From: Aquimarina sp. U1-2
GTDB lineage: Bacteria > Bacteroidota > Bacteroidia > Flavobacteriales > Flavobacteriaceae
Direction: 5' to 3'
NCBI RefSeq assembly: GCF_017897595.1
Contig: NZ_JAGKIK010000018.1
Coordinates: forward strand, 1-64,000
DNA: 64,000 nt
Below, one piece after another: positions 39,343 through 48,567 of the stretch. Position numbers and translations under genes: made by a program. How positions within the stretch are numbered: the stretch's first letter is position 1; every line of letters begins with the position of its first letter. The notes below the pieces were generated by a model. The model did not search any database, was not told where the DNA came from, and saw nothing but the letters and a program-made list of their open reading frames with translations.

Positions 39343-39390
39343 GATCGGGTTTAAACTTTTTTCAATTTGCTAAAAAAATTAAACCAGTTC
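39343..39390. mobile_element. Minimal MITE-like palindrome, flanked by ACT
   Basis: 48 bp: GATCGGGTTTAAACTTTTTT on the left and AAAAAAATTAAACCAGTTC on the right, with only CAATTTGCT between. Both sides are flanked by ACT (39340-39342; 39391-39393). The left end has lost one or two positions of GAACTGGG. It lacks the core seen in longer copies. Confidence 0.65.
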
Positions 39391-39420
39391 ACTACATTTG
39401 TGATGCTGATACTAGATAAT

Positions 39421-39581
39421 GAACTCATCTTGACTTTTTATAATTAGCTGCAAAATGATCTTTTTTACCTACTTTTTATCATTTTTGAGTTCCGTAGCAA
39501 AGGCTATGCAACAAAAAAATGCTTTCAATTAAGCAAAAAATCTCTATTTTTCACTTTAATCAAAAAAGTCAAGATGAGTTC
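39421..39581. mobile_element. MITE-like palindromic element with 3-bp flanking repeat AAT
   Basis: 161 bp with 20-bp inverted ends that match at 19 positions: GAACTCATCTTGACTTTTTA (39421-39440) and the complement (39562-39581). Flanked by AAT on both sides. It contains the core in reverse orientation, CCGTAGCAAAGGCTATGC (39492-39509), with AT-rich partly complementary arms. The remainder of 39582-39941 shows no gene and no riboswitch I recognise. Confidence 0.8.
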
Positions 39582-39941
39582 AATTCCTTTAATTTTTCAG
39601 CAAAAACACAAATCAAAAATTAATTTTTAATGCATCAAAAAATAAAAACTGATAACTTGGTTAATACCAATAAGAACCAAGAAGCGACTAATTTTATCTT
39701 GCATTAAAAGAAACTGTAAAAAGCACAGATGAAATATACATCAAATCTGCTCAGGAATCAACGAAGAAGTTTCCGTTATTATCAACAATCCTTGTAGCTC
39801 AAAAATGGTGTACTTTATGATACAAAGCACAATCTTTAACATATTGAAAAACAAAAAGTTGCCAAATACTATAGGTTTTTTACGTATTTGATTAAAAAAT
39901 AGTCTTCAACATAAAAAAGCTTTATAAATATCTCATCTATA

Positions 39942-40985
39942 TTGATCGACCATATTCCATACATGAAACGATGCATTGAACTTGCTCAACACGGTTTAGG
40001 AACTACATACCCAAACCCAATGGTAGGAAGTGTTATTGTTCATGAAAAACATATTATAGGTGAAGGTTGGCATTATAGAGCAGGTGAGCCCCATGCCGAA
40101 GTACATGCTATTCGATCGGTAAAAGATGAAACAAAATTAAAAGATGCAACGCTATATGTAAGTCTGGAACCCTGTAGTCATTTTGGAAAAACTCCCCCGT
40201 GCAGCGACTTGATTATTCAAAAAGGAATCAAAAAGGTGGTTATTGGCACAGTAGATCCGTTTGCCAAGGTATCTGGATCAGGAATTCAAAAATTAATGAA
40301 TGCCGGTTGTGATGTAGTAGTAGGAATACTTGAAGCCGAATGTAACGAACTGAACAAGCGATTCTTTACATTCCACCAAAAAAAGAGACCTTATATTATA
40401 TTAAAATGGGCGCAAACTAAAAACGGTTATATAGCGCCAGACACTTCTACTCAAAGAGCTCCTGTTTGGATCTCTAATCAATATTCTAGACAATTAGTAC
40501 ACAAATGGCGTGCAGAAGAACAGGGTATTTTGGTCGGTAATCAAACTGTGATAAAAGACAATCCTAAGCTCAATATACGGGACTGGTCTGGTAATCCGCC
40601 CACAAGGGTTATAATTGATCGCTATGGTCGCATCCCTGTAAATTCTGAAGTATTACATGGTAAAACGAATACTATAGTGATTACTACAGAAGATTATAAA
40701 AAGGAAAACAAAGATACTCTCGTTTATGAAACTTTGTCTCTTAAAAAAAATCAGGTGATTCAAATATGCGATATTCTTTATCGACATCAAATTCAATCGG
40801 TTATTATAGAGGGGGGACGATTTACACTTCAATCGTTTATTGATGAAAATCTATGGGATGAAGCTAGAATTTTTGAGGGAAACGTAGATTTTAAAAATGG
40901 CATTGAGGCTCCCAAACTTCGAGGACGTTTGCTCTATGAAAAAAAAATCATCGACGATACATTAAAACTGCTATACAATGATTAA
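39942..40985 (+). CDS. ribD: Bifunctional riboflavin deaminase/reductase RibD
   Basis: 347 residues; TTG start at 39942 gives DHIPYMKRCIELAQHGLG, the usual N-terminus (an internal ATG at 39963 is an alternative). The deaminase has TTYPNPMVGSVIVH, the zinc ligands in HAEVHAI and PCSHFGKTPPCSDLII, and the reductase has WISNQYSRQLVHKWRA, GILVGNQTVIKDNP, and VIIEGGRFTLQSFIDENLWD. It carries out deamination and side-chain reduction in flavin synthesis. The stop overlaps the next start by 8 bases, heading an operon with the HAD and transporter genes. Confidence 0.95.
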   Translation: MIDHIPYMKRCIELAQHGLGTTYPNPMVGSVIVHEKHIIGEGWHYRAGEPHAEVHAIRSVKDETKLKDATLYVSLEPCSHFGKTPPCSDLIIQKGIKKVVIGTVDPFAKVSGSGIQKLMNAGCDVVVGILEAECNELNKRFFTFHQKKRPYIILKWAQTKNGYIAPDTSTQRAPVWISNQYSRQLVHKWRAEEQGILVGNQTVIKDNPKLNIRDWSGNPPTRVIIDRYGRIPVNSEVLHGKTNTIVITTEDYKKENKDTLVYETLSLKKNQVIQICDILYRHQIQSVIIEGGRFTLQSFIDENLWDEARIFEGNVDFKNGIEAPKLRGRLLYEKKIIDDTLKLLYND

Positions 40986-41586
40986 AACGATCATTTTTGA
41001 TTTTGGGGATGTGTTTATCAATTTAGATAAAAACGCAATCTTTAAAGAACTATCGGCCTTGGGAATCTTTGATTTTAATGCTGAATTACAAGAATTGAAT
41101 ACGCTCTATGAAACTGGAAAAATAACTACCGCTACATTTCTGGATCATTACCAAACACTGTTTCCTGAAGCTTCGAAAACAGCATTAATACAGGCCTGGA
41201 ATGCTATATTGCTAGATTTTCCGAGATATCGTTTGGATTTTCTTGAAAAATTGAGCGCAAAACAACACTATCAACTCATCCTCTTAAGCAACACCAACGA
41301 ATTGCACATCAAGGCTATAAAAGAAACTGTTCCCTTCTATGAAACTTTCAAATCATGTTTTGATGCTTTTTATTTATCTCATGAAATACAGTTACGAAAA
41401 CCCAATGCCGATATTTTTAGATTTGTGTTGGAACAACATCAGATACAGCCCCATGAAACTCTTTTTATAGATGACACCCCAGAAAACACCATCGCGGCAG
41501 CACAATTAGGCATTCATACCTGGAACAATGATCCAAAAACGCAAGATATTATCAATTTATTTACTATTAAATCGCATTTATTTTGA
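40978..41586 (+). CDS. HAD-like phosphatase (YihX-type)
   Basis: 202 residues. FDFGDVFINLDKNA (nucleophile Asp8), LILLSNTNELHI (motif II, Ser/Thr), the helical cap between, RKPNADIFRFVL (motif III Lys) and TLFIDDTPENTIAAAQ (motif IV Asp pair). The DFGDV start is that of the YihX/HAD-IA group, which dephosphorylates sugar phosphates or FMN. Following ribD, a 5-amino-6-ribitylamino-uracil phosphate phosphatase role is possible (inference). Confidence 0.88.
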   Translation: MIKTIIFDFGDVFINLDKNAIFKELSALGIFDFNAELQELNTLYETGKITTATFLDHYQTLFPEASKTALIQAWNAILLDFPRYRLDFLEKLSAKQHYQLILLSNTNELHIKAIKETVPFYETFKSCFDAFYLSHEIQLRKPNADIFRFVLEQHQIQPHETLFIDDTPENTIAAAQLGIHTWNNDPKTQDIINLFTIKSHLF

Positions 41587-42452
41587 TTTACCTAATTCTT
41601 AGCATTTTAGTATCCAGCCTTATCTTTATTATATTTAAACTATTTTCTAAATATAATGTAGATACGCTACAAGCCATTATCATCAATTATATTGTAGCGT
41701 GTTTCTCTGGACTTATTGCTTATTCGCAACCTATTCACATAATTACAATAACAAAACAAAACTGGTTTTATGGTGCAGTAGTACTAGGTGTTATCTTTAT
41801 CGCAGTATTTAATTTAATGGCCATAACCACACAAAGAAATGGCTTATCGGTAGCTGCGGTGGCCACAAAGATGAGTTTAGTGATTCCTATTCTCTTCGGA
41901 ATATTTATGTATCAGGAAAGTACAGGAATCTTAAAAATTAGCGGAATCTTAATCGCGTTAATTGCCGTATATTTAACTTCGATAAAATCTGGCGAAGGCC
42001 TTTCTGTCACCAGAGAAAATCTTATATTTCCTGTATTAGTTTTTATAGGAAGTGGGTGCATAGATACAAGTTTAAAATATTTTGAAACTTATTATGTAGC
42101 CAAAGATGACATTCCAATATTCTCTGCCACTATCTTCGGTTTTGCTGCAATAGTAGGGCTTTGTACTTTGGTATATAAAAGAATGGTAGGAACATTAAGC
42201 ATATCGATTAAAAATGTGATCGCAGGAATCGGACTAGGAATCCCTAATTATTTCTCAATATATTTTATCATACAAGCATTACGCTATGAACATATGGATA
42301 GCTCTACTGTATTCACCATCAACAATGTAGCTATACTATTGGTATCAACCGTTGCCGGAATTTTACTATTTAAAGAGCGGTTAACCTTAAAAAACTGGAT
42401 AGGCATTACCTTGGCGATTATAAGCATACTTCTTGTAACTCTTTCTATATAA
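41583..42452 (+). CDS. EamA/DMT-family transporter
   Basis: 289 residues, about ten membrane helices in two EamA halves; TTG start overlapping the HAD stop by 4 bases (IYLILSILVSSLIFIIFKLF). The end of the first half has IPILFGIFMYQESTGILKISG (in part), and the second half ends AGILLFKERLTLKNWIGI, the usual GxxxFxE-type EamA motif. Substrate unknown; the position after ribD and a phosphatase allows riboflavin or a precursor as an inference only. Confidence 0.85.
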   Translation: MIYLILSILVSSLIFIIFKLFSKYNVDTLQAIIINYIVACFSGLIAYSQPIHIITITKQNWFYGAVVLGVIFIAVFNLMAITTQRNGLSVAAVATKMSLVIPILFGIFMYQESTGILKISGILIALIAVYLTSIKSGEGLSVTRENLIFPVLVFIGSGCIDTSLKYFETYYVAKDDIPIFSATIFGFAAIVGLCTLVYKRMVGTLSISIKNVIAGIGLGIPNYFSIYFIIQALRYEHMDSSTVFTINNVAILLVSTVAGILLFKERLTLKNWIGITLAIISILLVTLSI

Positions 42453-42462
42453 ATTAAGTACG

Positions 42463-43080
42463 TTGAAAATAAGCGATACATACCGAACCATAGCATCAAA
42501 AAGTGAAGAAGTACTTTACAAGGAAAAAAACAGCAAATTTTACGGATATACCTTTCCAGTAGTTGCTGAGGAAGAAATAAACACTATTCTAGAACAACTT
42601 AGAAAGCAACATCATGCTGCTAGACATTGGTGCTATGCATGGAAAATAGGAATAGAAGTAACAAAATATCGTGTTAATGACGATGGTGAACCTTCTAACT
42701 CTGCAGGAAAACCTATTTACGGTCAAATACAATCCTACGAACTCACTAATATCTTAATCGTTGTTGTTCGCTATTTTGGAGGGGTCAAATTAGGAGTTGG
42801 TGGATTAATCAATGCCTATAGAACTTCGGCACAATTGGCAATAGAAACTTCTGAAATTATAGAAAAAACGATAAACGTCGACTACTGTATTAGTTTTGAA
42901 TACAAAGATATGAACAAGGTAATGCGTATAATTAAAGAGCAAGGTATACGTATCACAAAGCAAGAATTGACATTAGACTGCAAAATTTATATTTCTGTCA
43001 GAAAAAAGAAAGCTAATAAAATAAAAGAGGTTTTTTCCCCGTTATACCAAATTAAAATTAAAGCTTTAAAAAGTCGATAG
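42463..43080 (+). CDS. YigZ/IMPACT family protein
   Basis: 205 residues from a TTG start 10 bases after the transporter. The UPF0029 core is clear: KNSKFYGYTFPVVAEEEINT, HHAARHWCYAWKIG, NDDGEPSNSAGKPIY, LTNILIVVVRYFGGVKLGVGGLI (in part), and a C-terminal ferredoxin-like DUF1949 domain (FEYKDMNKVMRIIKEQG). Family members bind ribosomes or tRNA; molecular role unsettled. Its last 15 bases overlap the convergent thioesterase. Confidence 0.9.
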   Translation: MKISDTYRTIASKSEEVLYKEKNSKFYGYTFPVVAEEEINTILEQLRKQHHAARHWCYAWKIGIEVTKYRVNDDGEPSNSAGKPIYGQIQSYELTNILIVVVRYFGGVKLGVGGLINAYRTSAQLAIETSEIIEKTINVDYCISFEYKDMNKVMRIIKEQGIRITKQELTLDCKIYISVRKKKANKIKEVFSPLYQIKIKALKSR

Positions 43081-43479
43081 TTTTTTAATTTTATCAAGCA
43101 CATAAGAAGGGCAAGCAATAGGTTTTCTGGTTGTACTATCAACAAAAACCAAAGTCGTAGAAGCAATTGTTAATAATTCTTGGGCATCATTGAAAATTTG
43201 GTAATCGAAAGTGATACTTGCTGTAGGAATTTTCGTCAATGAAGTTTTAACAGTCAATTCATCATCAAAGAAGGCGGATTTCTTAAATTTAAGGTGTAGA
43301 GAATATACGGGAAGCATAACCCCATTTTCCTCCATCGATTTATAAGAAATGCCTAATCGGGATAACCAGTCGATTCTTGCCAATTCTAAATATTGTGCAT
43401 AATTCCCATGATGAACAACACCCATTTGGTCTGTTTCAGAATAGCGCACTTTTAATTTTGTTTCTGAGGTAATTGACAT
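43066..43479 (-). CDS. Acyl-CoA thioesterase (4HBT, YbgC/FadM type)
   Basis: 137 residues, hot-dog fold. RYSETDQMGVVHHGNYAQYLELARIDWL (in part) holds the catalytic Asp of the 4HBT family in the ETDQMGVVHHG motif; KSAFFDDELTVKTSL and SITFDYQIFND are the beta strands. Substrate chain length cannot be inferred. It is convergent with yigZ, the genes sharing 15 bases at their 3' ends. The divergent neighbour is dnaA, 194 bases away. Confidence 0.9.
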   Translation of the reverse strand: MSITSETKLKVRYSETDQMGVVHHGNYAQYLELARIDWLSRLGISYKSMEENGVMLPVYSLHLKFKKSAFFDDELTVKTSLTKIPTASITFDYQIFNDAQELLTIASTTLVFVDSTTRKPIACPSYVLDKIKKLSTF

Positions 43480-43673
43480 ATATGTGTTTTAAAAAATTAA
43501 AGACTGGATTAAAAGTAGTACTATCAAATTATGCGAAAAAAATAATTAAAATTCAACACCCAAAATGTTTTTTTTTTACATTTTTTGTTCACATATTTGT
43601 CAGGCAAAACAGTAAGGAGTTTTTCAACAATTTAGTTTTAATAACTTAAAAAACAGTAAATCTAACCACTCGA

Positions 43674-45101
43674 ATGAATGTAACTGCGCAATCGGTTTGG
43701 GATAATTGTTTATCTTTTATAGAGGATAACATTACACCACAAGCTTTCAAAACTTGGTTTGAACCAATCAAGGCCGTAAAACTTACAGATGGCGCATTAA
43801 GCATTCAAGTTCCTAGTAAATTTTTTTATGAGTGGCTCGAAGAACATTATGTAAATTTACTCAAGGTATCGTTAACTCGTGAGTTGGGTGAAACTGCAAA
43901 ACTAGTGTATGTTATTAAAATGGAAAACACTTATGGTAACAAAAAACCATTTACTGAAAAGATACCTAGTGCCAATCGTACTGCTGTAAATTCTCAAGAG
44001 GTTGATGTACCAATTAAAAGTAAAAACCCAGAACTTAAGAATCCTTTTGTTATACCTGGTATACGCAATGTTAAGATTGAGTCTCAGTTAAATCCCAGTT
44101 ACAATTTTGAAAACTTTTTAGAAGGAGATTCAAATAGATTGGCTCGCTCTGCAGGAATGGCTGTAGCCAATAAACCAGGAGGCACTTCTTTTAATCCGTT
44201 ATTGATATTTGGAGGGGTGGGACTCGGTAAAACCCATTTGGCACATGCCATTGGTGTAAACATCAAAGACAACTACCCAGAAAAAACAGTGCTCTACATT
44301 TCCGCAGAAAAATTCACCCAACAATACATAGAGTCTGTAAAAAAGAATAATCGTAATGATTTTATTCACTTTTATCAAATTATAGACGTATTAATTGTTG
44401 ATGATATTCAATTATTATCTGGTAAAGCCGGAACACAAGATGTATTTTTTCATATTTTTAATCATCTTCACCAAAACGGAAAACAAGTAATCTTAACCAG
44501 CGATAAAGCTCCCGTTGATATGCAAGATATCGAGCAACGCCTACTCTCTAGGTTTAAGTGGGGATTATCTGCAGAATTACACCAACCGGATTTTGAAACT
44601 AGAGTCTCCATCATTAGAAATAAGTTATATCGAGATGGCGTTGAAATGCCTGAAGATATTGTTGAATTTCTAGCTAATAATATTAAAACGAATATCCGCG
44701 AGTTAGAAGGTGCTATCATTTCGCTTATTGCACATTCTTCTTTCAACAAAAAAGATATTACAATCGATTTGGCTAAAGCCATTGTAGATAATTATGTTAA
44801 AAATACAAAACGCGAGGTTTCGATTGATTACATACAAAAAGTAGTTAGCGATTATTTTCAAATGGACGTAGAGACACTACAATCTAAAACTCGTAAACGC
44901 CATATCGTCCAGGCACGTCAACTAGCTATGTTTTTTGCAAAAAAACTCACCAAAGCCTCTCTAGCTAGTATCGGTACTCAAATTGGAAAGAGAGACCATG
45001 CTACCGTTCTTCACGCATGTAAAACTGTTGACAATCTATCTTCTACAGATAAACAGTTTAGAAAATATGTCGAAGATTTAGGAAAAAAGCTCACGCTTTA
45101 A
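43674..45101 (+). CDS. dnaA: Chromosomal replication initiator DnaA
   Basis: 475 residues. Domain I (SVWDNCLSFIEDNITPQAFKTWF) binds helicase partners; domain II is short and polar; domain III has Walker A GGVGLGKTHLAHAI (about residue 180) and Walker B LIVDDIQLL with sensor GLSAELHQPDFETR; domain IV has the DNA-binding signature RDHATVLHACKT. The gene is preceded by AT-rich DNA with no clear TTATCCACA boxes (the gap 43480-43673), so I do not claim an origin here. The LMW phosphatase follows 32 bases later. Confidence 0.97.
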   Translation: MNVTAQSVWDNCLSFIEDNITPQAFKTWFEPIKAVKLTDGALSIQVPSKFFYEWLEEHYVNLLKVSLTRELGETAKLVYVIKMENTYGNKKPFTEKIPSANRTAVNSQEVDVPIKSKNPELKNPFVIPGIRNVKIESQLNPSYNFENFLEGDSNRLARSAGMAVANKPGGTSFNPLLIFGGVGLGKTHLAHAIGVNIKDNYPEKTVLYISAEKFTQQYIESVKKNNRNDFIHFYQIIDVLIVDDIQLLSGKAGTQDVFFHIFNHLHQNGKQVILTSDKAPVDMQDIEQRLLSRFKWGLSAELHQPDFETRVSIIRNKLYRDGVEMPEDIVEFLANNIKTNIRELEGAIISLIAHSSFNKKDITIDLAKAIVDNYVKNTKREVSIDYIQKVVSDYFQMDVETLQSKTRKRHIVQARQLAMFFAKKLTKASLASIGTQIGKRDHATVLHACKTVDNLSSTDKQFRKYVEDLGKKLTL

Positions 45102-45133
45102 ACACACATTTTTTTTTAAAACTATCTACCAAA

Positions 45134-45598
45134 ATGAAAACTAAAATTCTAATGGTATGCCTTGGTAATATCTGTAGATCTCCTTTGGCAGAAGGTATAT
45201 TAAAATCTAAATTAGATAGCAATACATATATCGTAGAATCCTGCGGCACCAGTAATTATCATATAGGAAAACGACCTGACAAAAGATCTATCGATATTGC
45301 TAAAAAACACGGTATTGATATTACCGATCAAAAAGCAGCACAGTTTAACACCCATCATTTTGAAGCATATGATTTTATATATGCGATGGATAATTCTAAT
45401 TACCAAGATATTATAAAGCTTGCTCGTAACGCAAAAGAAAAAGATAAGGTTACACTTATTCTAAACGAATTACACCCCAATAGCAATCTAGATGTTCCCG
45501 ACCCATACTACGATGGCGAACAAGGTTTTGAAGATGTTTACCAAATGCTCAATAAAGCATGCGATCTTATCGTTACTAAACTAGAGAAGTCATCATAA
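45134..45598 (+). CDS. Low-molecular-weight protein tyrosine phosphatase
   Basis: 154 residues. Phosphate loop CLGNICRS with the nucleophile Cys9 and Arg15 (CX5R), and the acid loop DVPDPYYDG containing the general-acid Asp near residue 117. Such phosphatases often pair with tyrosine kinases for polysaccharide export; none is nearby. Encoded between dnaA and an RsmI-like methylase, a common flavobacterial order. Confidence 0.93.
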   Translation: MKTKILMVCLGNICRSPLAEGILKSKLDSNTYIVESCGTSNYHIGKRPDKRSIDIAKKHGIDITDQKAAQFNTHHFEAYDFIYAMDNSNYQDIIKLARNAKEKDKVTLILNELHPNSNLDVPDPYYDGEQGFEDVYQMLNKACDLIVTKLEKSS

Positions 45599-45695
45599 AT
45601 ATTCTCTGATACAAAGTTTTTGTATATTTAATTTATGTAGTATTACATTAGCCTAAAACTTTAGTTAAAGATTTAGAAACTTAACCTAAAATAAT

Positions 45696-46424
45696 ATGGA
45701 GCTTAAACCCCTAGATCCCAAAGGCAAATTATATTTAATTCCCACTAGATTGGGAGATGATGTCCCTCTGGAAGTACTTCCCATATCCATAAAAAAAGTA
45801 TTAGAACAGGTCAATCATTATATAGTTGAAAATGAAAAGCCTGCTCGCAGGTTTATCAAGAAAGTAAGCCCTAGTAAATCTCAACGATCATTGGTTATCC
45901 ATTCTGTAAACAAGTATACCGATGTTACAGAAATACCAAATTACTTAACACCATGTCTTAATGGAGAATCTATTGGATTACTATCTGATGCGGGTTGCCC
46001 AGGCGTTGCAGACCCTGGTGCAGAGGTAGTAAAAATTGCTCATGAGAAAAATATACAGGTAGTTCCTTTGGTAGGTCCGTCATCAATAGTATTAGCGATG
46101 ATGAGTAGCGGAATGAATGGGCAAAATTTTACATTTAATGGATACCTTCCTATAGATAAAAACGAAAGAAAAGCTGCCATTAAAAGTTTAGAAAAAACGT
46201 CACTAGAGAAAAATCAAGCGCAAATATTCATCGAAACCCCTTATAGAAATGATAAAATGTTCAGTGATTTGAAATCTATATTGCATGCTAGCACCAGATT
46301 ATGTATTGCGAGTAATATTACACTAACCTCAGAATTCATAGCTACAAAACGAATAGAAGAGTGGAAAAATGAAGAAATTGATCTACATAAAAAACCGACT
46401 ATCTATATCATACAGAGAGATTGA
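45696..46424 (+). CDS. Tetrapyrrole-methylase-type SAM methyltransferase (RsmI-like)
   Basis: 242 residues. GKLYLIPTRLGDDVP is followed by a long insertion, then GESIGLLSDAGCPGVADPGAEV (in part), LVGPSSIVLAMMSSGMNGQ and FIETPYRNDKM: the RsmI family (16S rRNA C1402 2'-O-methylase). It differs from typical RsmI at the N-terminus, where the first motif lacks the usual GNLGD form, and its C-terminal HTH is absent, so it may be the second flavobacterial paralogue with an unknown target. Confidence 0.8.
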   Translation: MELKPLDPKGKLYLIPTRLGDDVPLEVLPISIKKVLEQVNHYIVENEKPARRFIKKVSPSKSQRSLVIHSVNKYTDVTEIPNYLTPCLNGESIGLLSDAGCPGVADPGAEVVKIAHEKNIQVVPLVGPSSIVLAMMSSGMNGQNFTFNGYLPIDKNERKAAIKSLEKTSLEKNQAQIFIETPYRNDKMFSDLKSILHASTRLCIASNITLTSEFIATKRIEEWKNEEIDLHKKPTIYIIQRD

Positions 46425-46451
46425 GCGGAGCAAAACTTTAATAATTACAAA

Positions 46452-46497
46452 GGATAAGACAAGCTTCGTGGAGTAAACCCTTTGGCGGTGCTAATAA
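46452..46497. repeat. GGCGGTGCCAATA-family repeat (copy 2, short)
   Basis: GGATAAGACAAGCTTCGTGG then AGTAAACCCTTTGGCGGTGCTAATAAAG, 28 bases after the stop of the RsmI-like gene. Short form lacking the TTGAAAACAATTTTTCAAT block. Confidence 0.65.
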
Positions 46498-46525
46498 AGA
46501 TTAATCTTAGAATATTTGGCAAATA

Positions 46526-47170
46526 CTAAAGTATAGCCTTTGCTTTTCGATTTGGAACTACATATGAAGTGTCGTATCCTCCAAATCTCTTCATATAATA
46601 TCGTATAGTAGTACCAAAAGCATCAGCGAAACCTTCTACTCCTCCGCTTCGAAGATATCTCTTTACAGCGTTAGGCCCCGCTAGATGTGCAGCTGCTAAG
46701 ATTCCTGATTCAGTAACTTTGACGCCATTCATAGTTCGACCTACAAACCATTTAATATCCCTGCGTAGTACCCATTTATTTCGTGAAAGATATGCATAAA
46801 AGGCTTTTTCCTGAAGTGCTGAGTCCTTCAAAAAATCTTCTCTACTCATATTTTTGACACCAATTAGCGCTAAAGTTCCTCTTCCGAACTGGTACTTTCC
46901 CATATAACCAAATTGATTCACTACGCCATAGTCTCCTCTGGATTCTTTAAATGCTAGTGCTTCTTTAAAACCAAGATACGATTTTCCCAAATTAGGAGCC
47001 GTAAATGTATTTTCGTCTTCAATCTCGTTAAAATTAGGTGCAATATAATACAGATCAAGACCGGCGGTGCTATAAGAACTAAAATCAGTCTTTTCTTTTG
47101 TTGTAAAACTTAACAAAAATATACCCCCAGTTGTAAGTAAAATAGATAATCCAACTATCTTGTTTATCAT
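46526..47170 (-). CDS. Lysozyme-fold (lytic-transglycosylase-like) exported protein
   Basis: 214 residues from the ATG at 47170 (the frame opens at 47233). One N-terminal hydrophobic helix (NKIVGLSILLTTGGIFLLS) serves as signal or anchor. FKEALAFKESRGDYGVVNQFGYMGKYQFG (in part) has the catalytic-type Glu in ALAFKESRGDYG and the GxYQFG strand of lysozyme-like folds; NAVKRYLRSGG and the RxYY C-terminus follow. It may cut peptidoglycan, consistent with mltG downstream in the same direction, though the Glu is the only residue I can point to. Confidence 0.7.
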   Translation of the reverse strand: MINKIVGLSILLTTGGIFLLSFTTKEKTDFSSYSTAGLDLYYIAPNFNEIEDENTFTAPNLGKSYLGFKEALAFKESRGDYGVVNQFGYMGKYQFGRGTLALIGVKNMSREDFLKDSALQEKAFYAYLSRNKWVLRRDIKWFVGRTMNGVKVTESGILAAAHLAGPNAVKRYLRSGGVEGFADAFGTTIRYYMKRFGGYDTSYVVPNRKAKAIL

Positions 47171-47230
47171 ATAAAAATTTTCTAAGTAGCCATCTAAAAA
47201 ATGGTCCCCTCTACTTAAATTTTTGCCGTG

Positions 47231-47238
47231 CAAATATA
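47231..47238 (-). promoter_or_regulatory. Candidate -7 box TATATTTG
   Basis: TAnnTTTG match on the minus strand, 60 bases before the ATG at 47170. No -33 TTTG at the right spacing. The rest of the 353-base gap (47171-47523) shows nothing else coding. Confidence 0.4.
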
Positions 47239-47523
47239 CAATAAATAATTAAATATATAACTACAATGTGTTAAGGGAATTATAATACTGAAATACAGTT
47301 GTTTACAACTTAAAAAAGAGTTAAAAGTATGTAAAATCACTGCTTAATATAAAAAAAATAGCACTTAAACGACAGATTATGTGTTTTTACCGAATAAATT
47401 TTATACTCTTCGCCATAGATTCATCCTCCAAAAAAGACAAAATTTGTTAATAAATTGGTTTCAATTTTAACCTTTTCCTCAATAAAAATTGAAGTTTTTC
47501 CTACAAACTTATAGTACGAATAG

Positions 47524-48567
47524 TTATCGTTTTACTCCTTGTTTATTGATCCAGTTTACATATTGCTTTTTGTTTTGATTATGCTGACTTAAGGTTTTGG
47601 CAAATTTATGATATCCAAAATTTTCAATATCGGCTACAAAGAAATAATATTCATGTTTTTCATAGTTCAATACTGCATCTATTGATGAAATATCAGGCAT
47701 AGCAATAGGACCAGGAGGTAATTTGGCATATTTATAAGTATTATACGGACTGTCAATTTCTAAATCCTTGTACAAAACGCGCTTAATAACGGTATCCCAG
47801 TTGTTTTGATGTTTTTTCAACGCATAAATAACAGTAGGATCTGCATCAAGTTTCCAACCGTTATTATACCTATTCATGTAAACTCCGGCCACACGCCTAC
47901 GCTCATCAACCTTTGCAGTTTCTTTTTGAACAATCGAAGCCAAGGTCATTACTTGATCGGGAGTCAAACCGATTTCGTTAGCTTTTTTTATACGCTTTTC
48001 ATTCCAAAAACGCTTGTATTCTTTCAACATTCGTTGTCTAAATTGAGCTGCAGAAGTATTCCAAAAAAACTCATATTTATTTGGAATGTACATAGACAAA
48101 GCCGTTTCTTTAGAAAGTCCATTCTCTTTTAAAAATACTGAATCTTTAAACGCAGTTACTAATGAGGTACTATCTGCTTCAATTTGGGTAGCGACTCTTC
48201 CTGCTAGATTTTCAAGCCTTTCCTGGTTGTTAAAGGTTACATGAATAGGGCTATTTTTACTTCGTAAACGATCGATCATCTCATTATTGTTAGCTCCTTT
48301 TTTCAAAATATATCGACCTGCCTTGATATTGTTCATGTACCCTTTGCGTCTGGCAACTCTATCAAAACTATAAATATCATCAACCAAAGGGCTAATTTCT
48401 TCTATCAACTCGGTATATGTTGTACCGGTTGGAATATATAAAGCGGCTGTTTCTTTTTCAAAACTTGTGTTAGGAGAAAATACCGCCTGATACACATAAT
48501 ATGCAAAAATTCCCCCTGCTATTAGTCCTAATATTACAATTCCTAATAAGATTTTTTTAATGTACAT
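47524..48567 (-). CDS. mltG: Endolytic transglycosylase MltG
   Basis: 347 residues: one N-terminal membrane helix (LLGIVILGLIAGGIFAYYVY), a LysM-like subdomain (YIPTGTTYTELIEEI, RYILKKGANNNEMIDRL), and the catalytic domain with Glu near residue 216 in SIVQKETAKVDERRRVAGVYMNR (in part), DADPTVIYAL, and SPYNTYKYAKLPPGPIAMP. MltG cuts nascent glycan strands and sets their length. The start overlaps the GNAT stop by 11 bases. Confidence 0.95.
   Translation of the reverse strand: MYIKKILLGIVILGLIAGGIFAYYVYQAVFSPNTSFEKETAALYIPTGTTYTELIEEISPLVDDIYSFDRVARRKGYMNNIKAGRYILKKGANNNEMIDRLRSKNSPIHVTFNNQERLENLAGRVATQIEADSTSLVTAFKDSVFLKENGLSKETALSMYIPNKYEFFWNTSAAQFRQRMLKEYKRFWNEKRIKKANEIGLTPDQVMTLASIVQKETAKVDERRRVAGVYMNRYNNGWKLDADPTVIYALKKHQNNWDTVIKRVLYKDLEIDSPYNTYKYAKLPPGPIAMPDISSIDAVLNYEKHEYYFFVADIENFGYHKFAKTLSQHNQNKKQYVNWINKQGVKR

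Noticed and set aside
39582-39941. FMN riboswitch before ribD
   Set aside because: None of the conserved RFN blocks is visible.
43480-43673. Possible replication origin upstream of dnaA
   Set aside because: AT-rich, but no DnaA-box cluster (TTATCCACA or close) is visible; in Bacteroidota the origin is often not beside dnaA.
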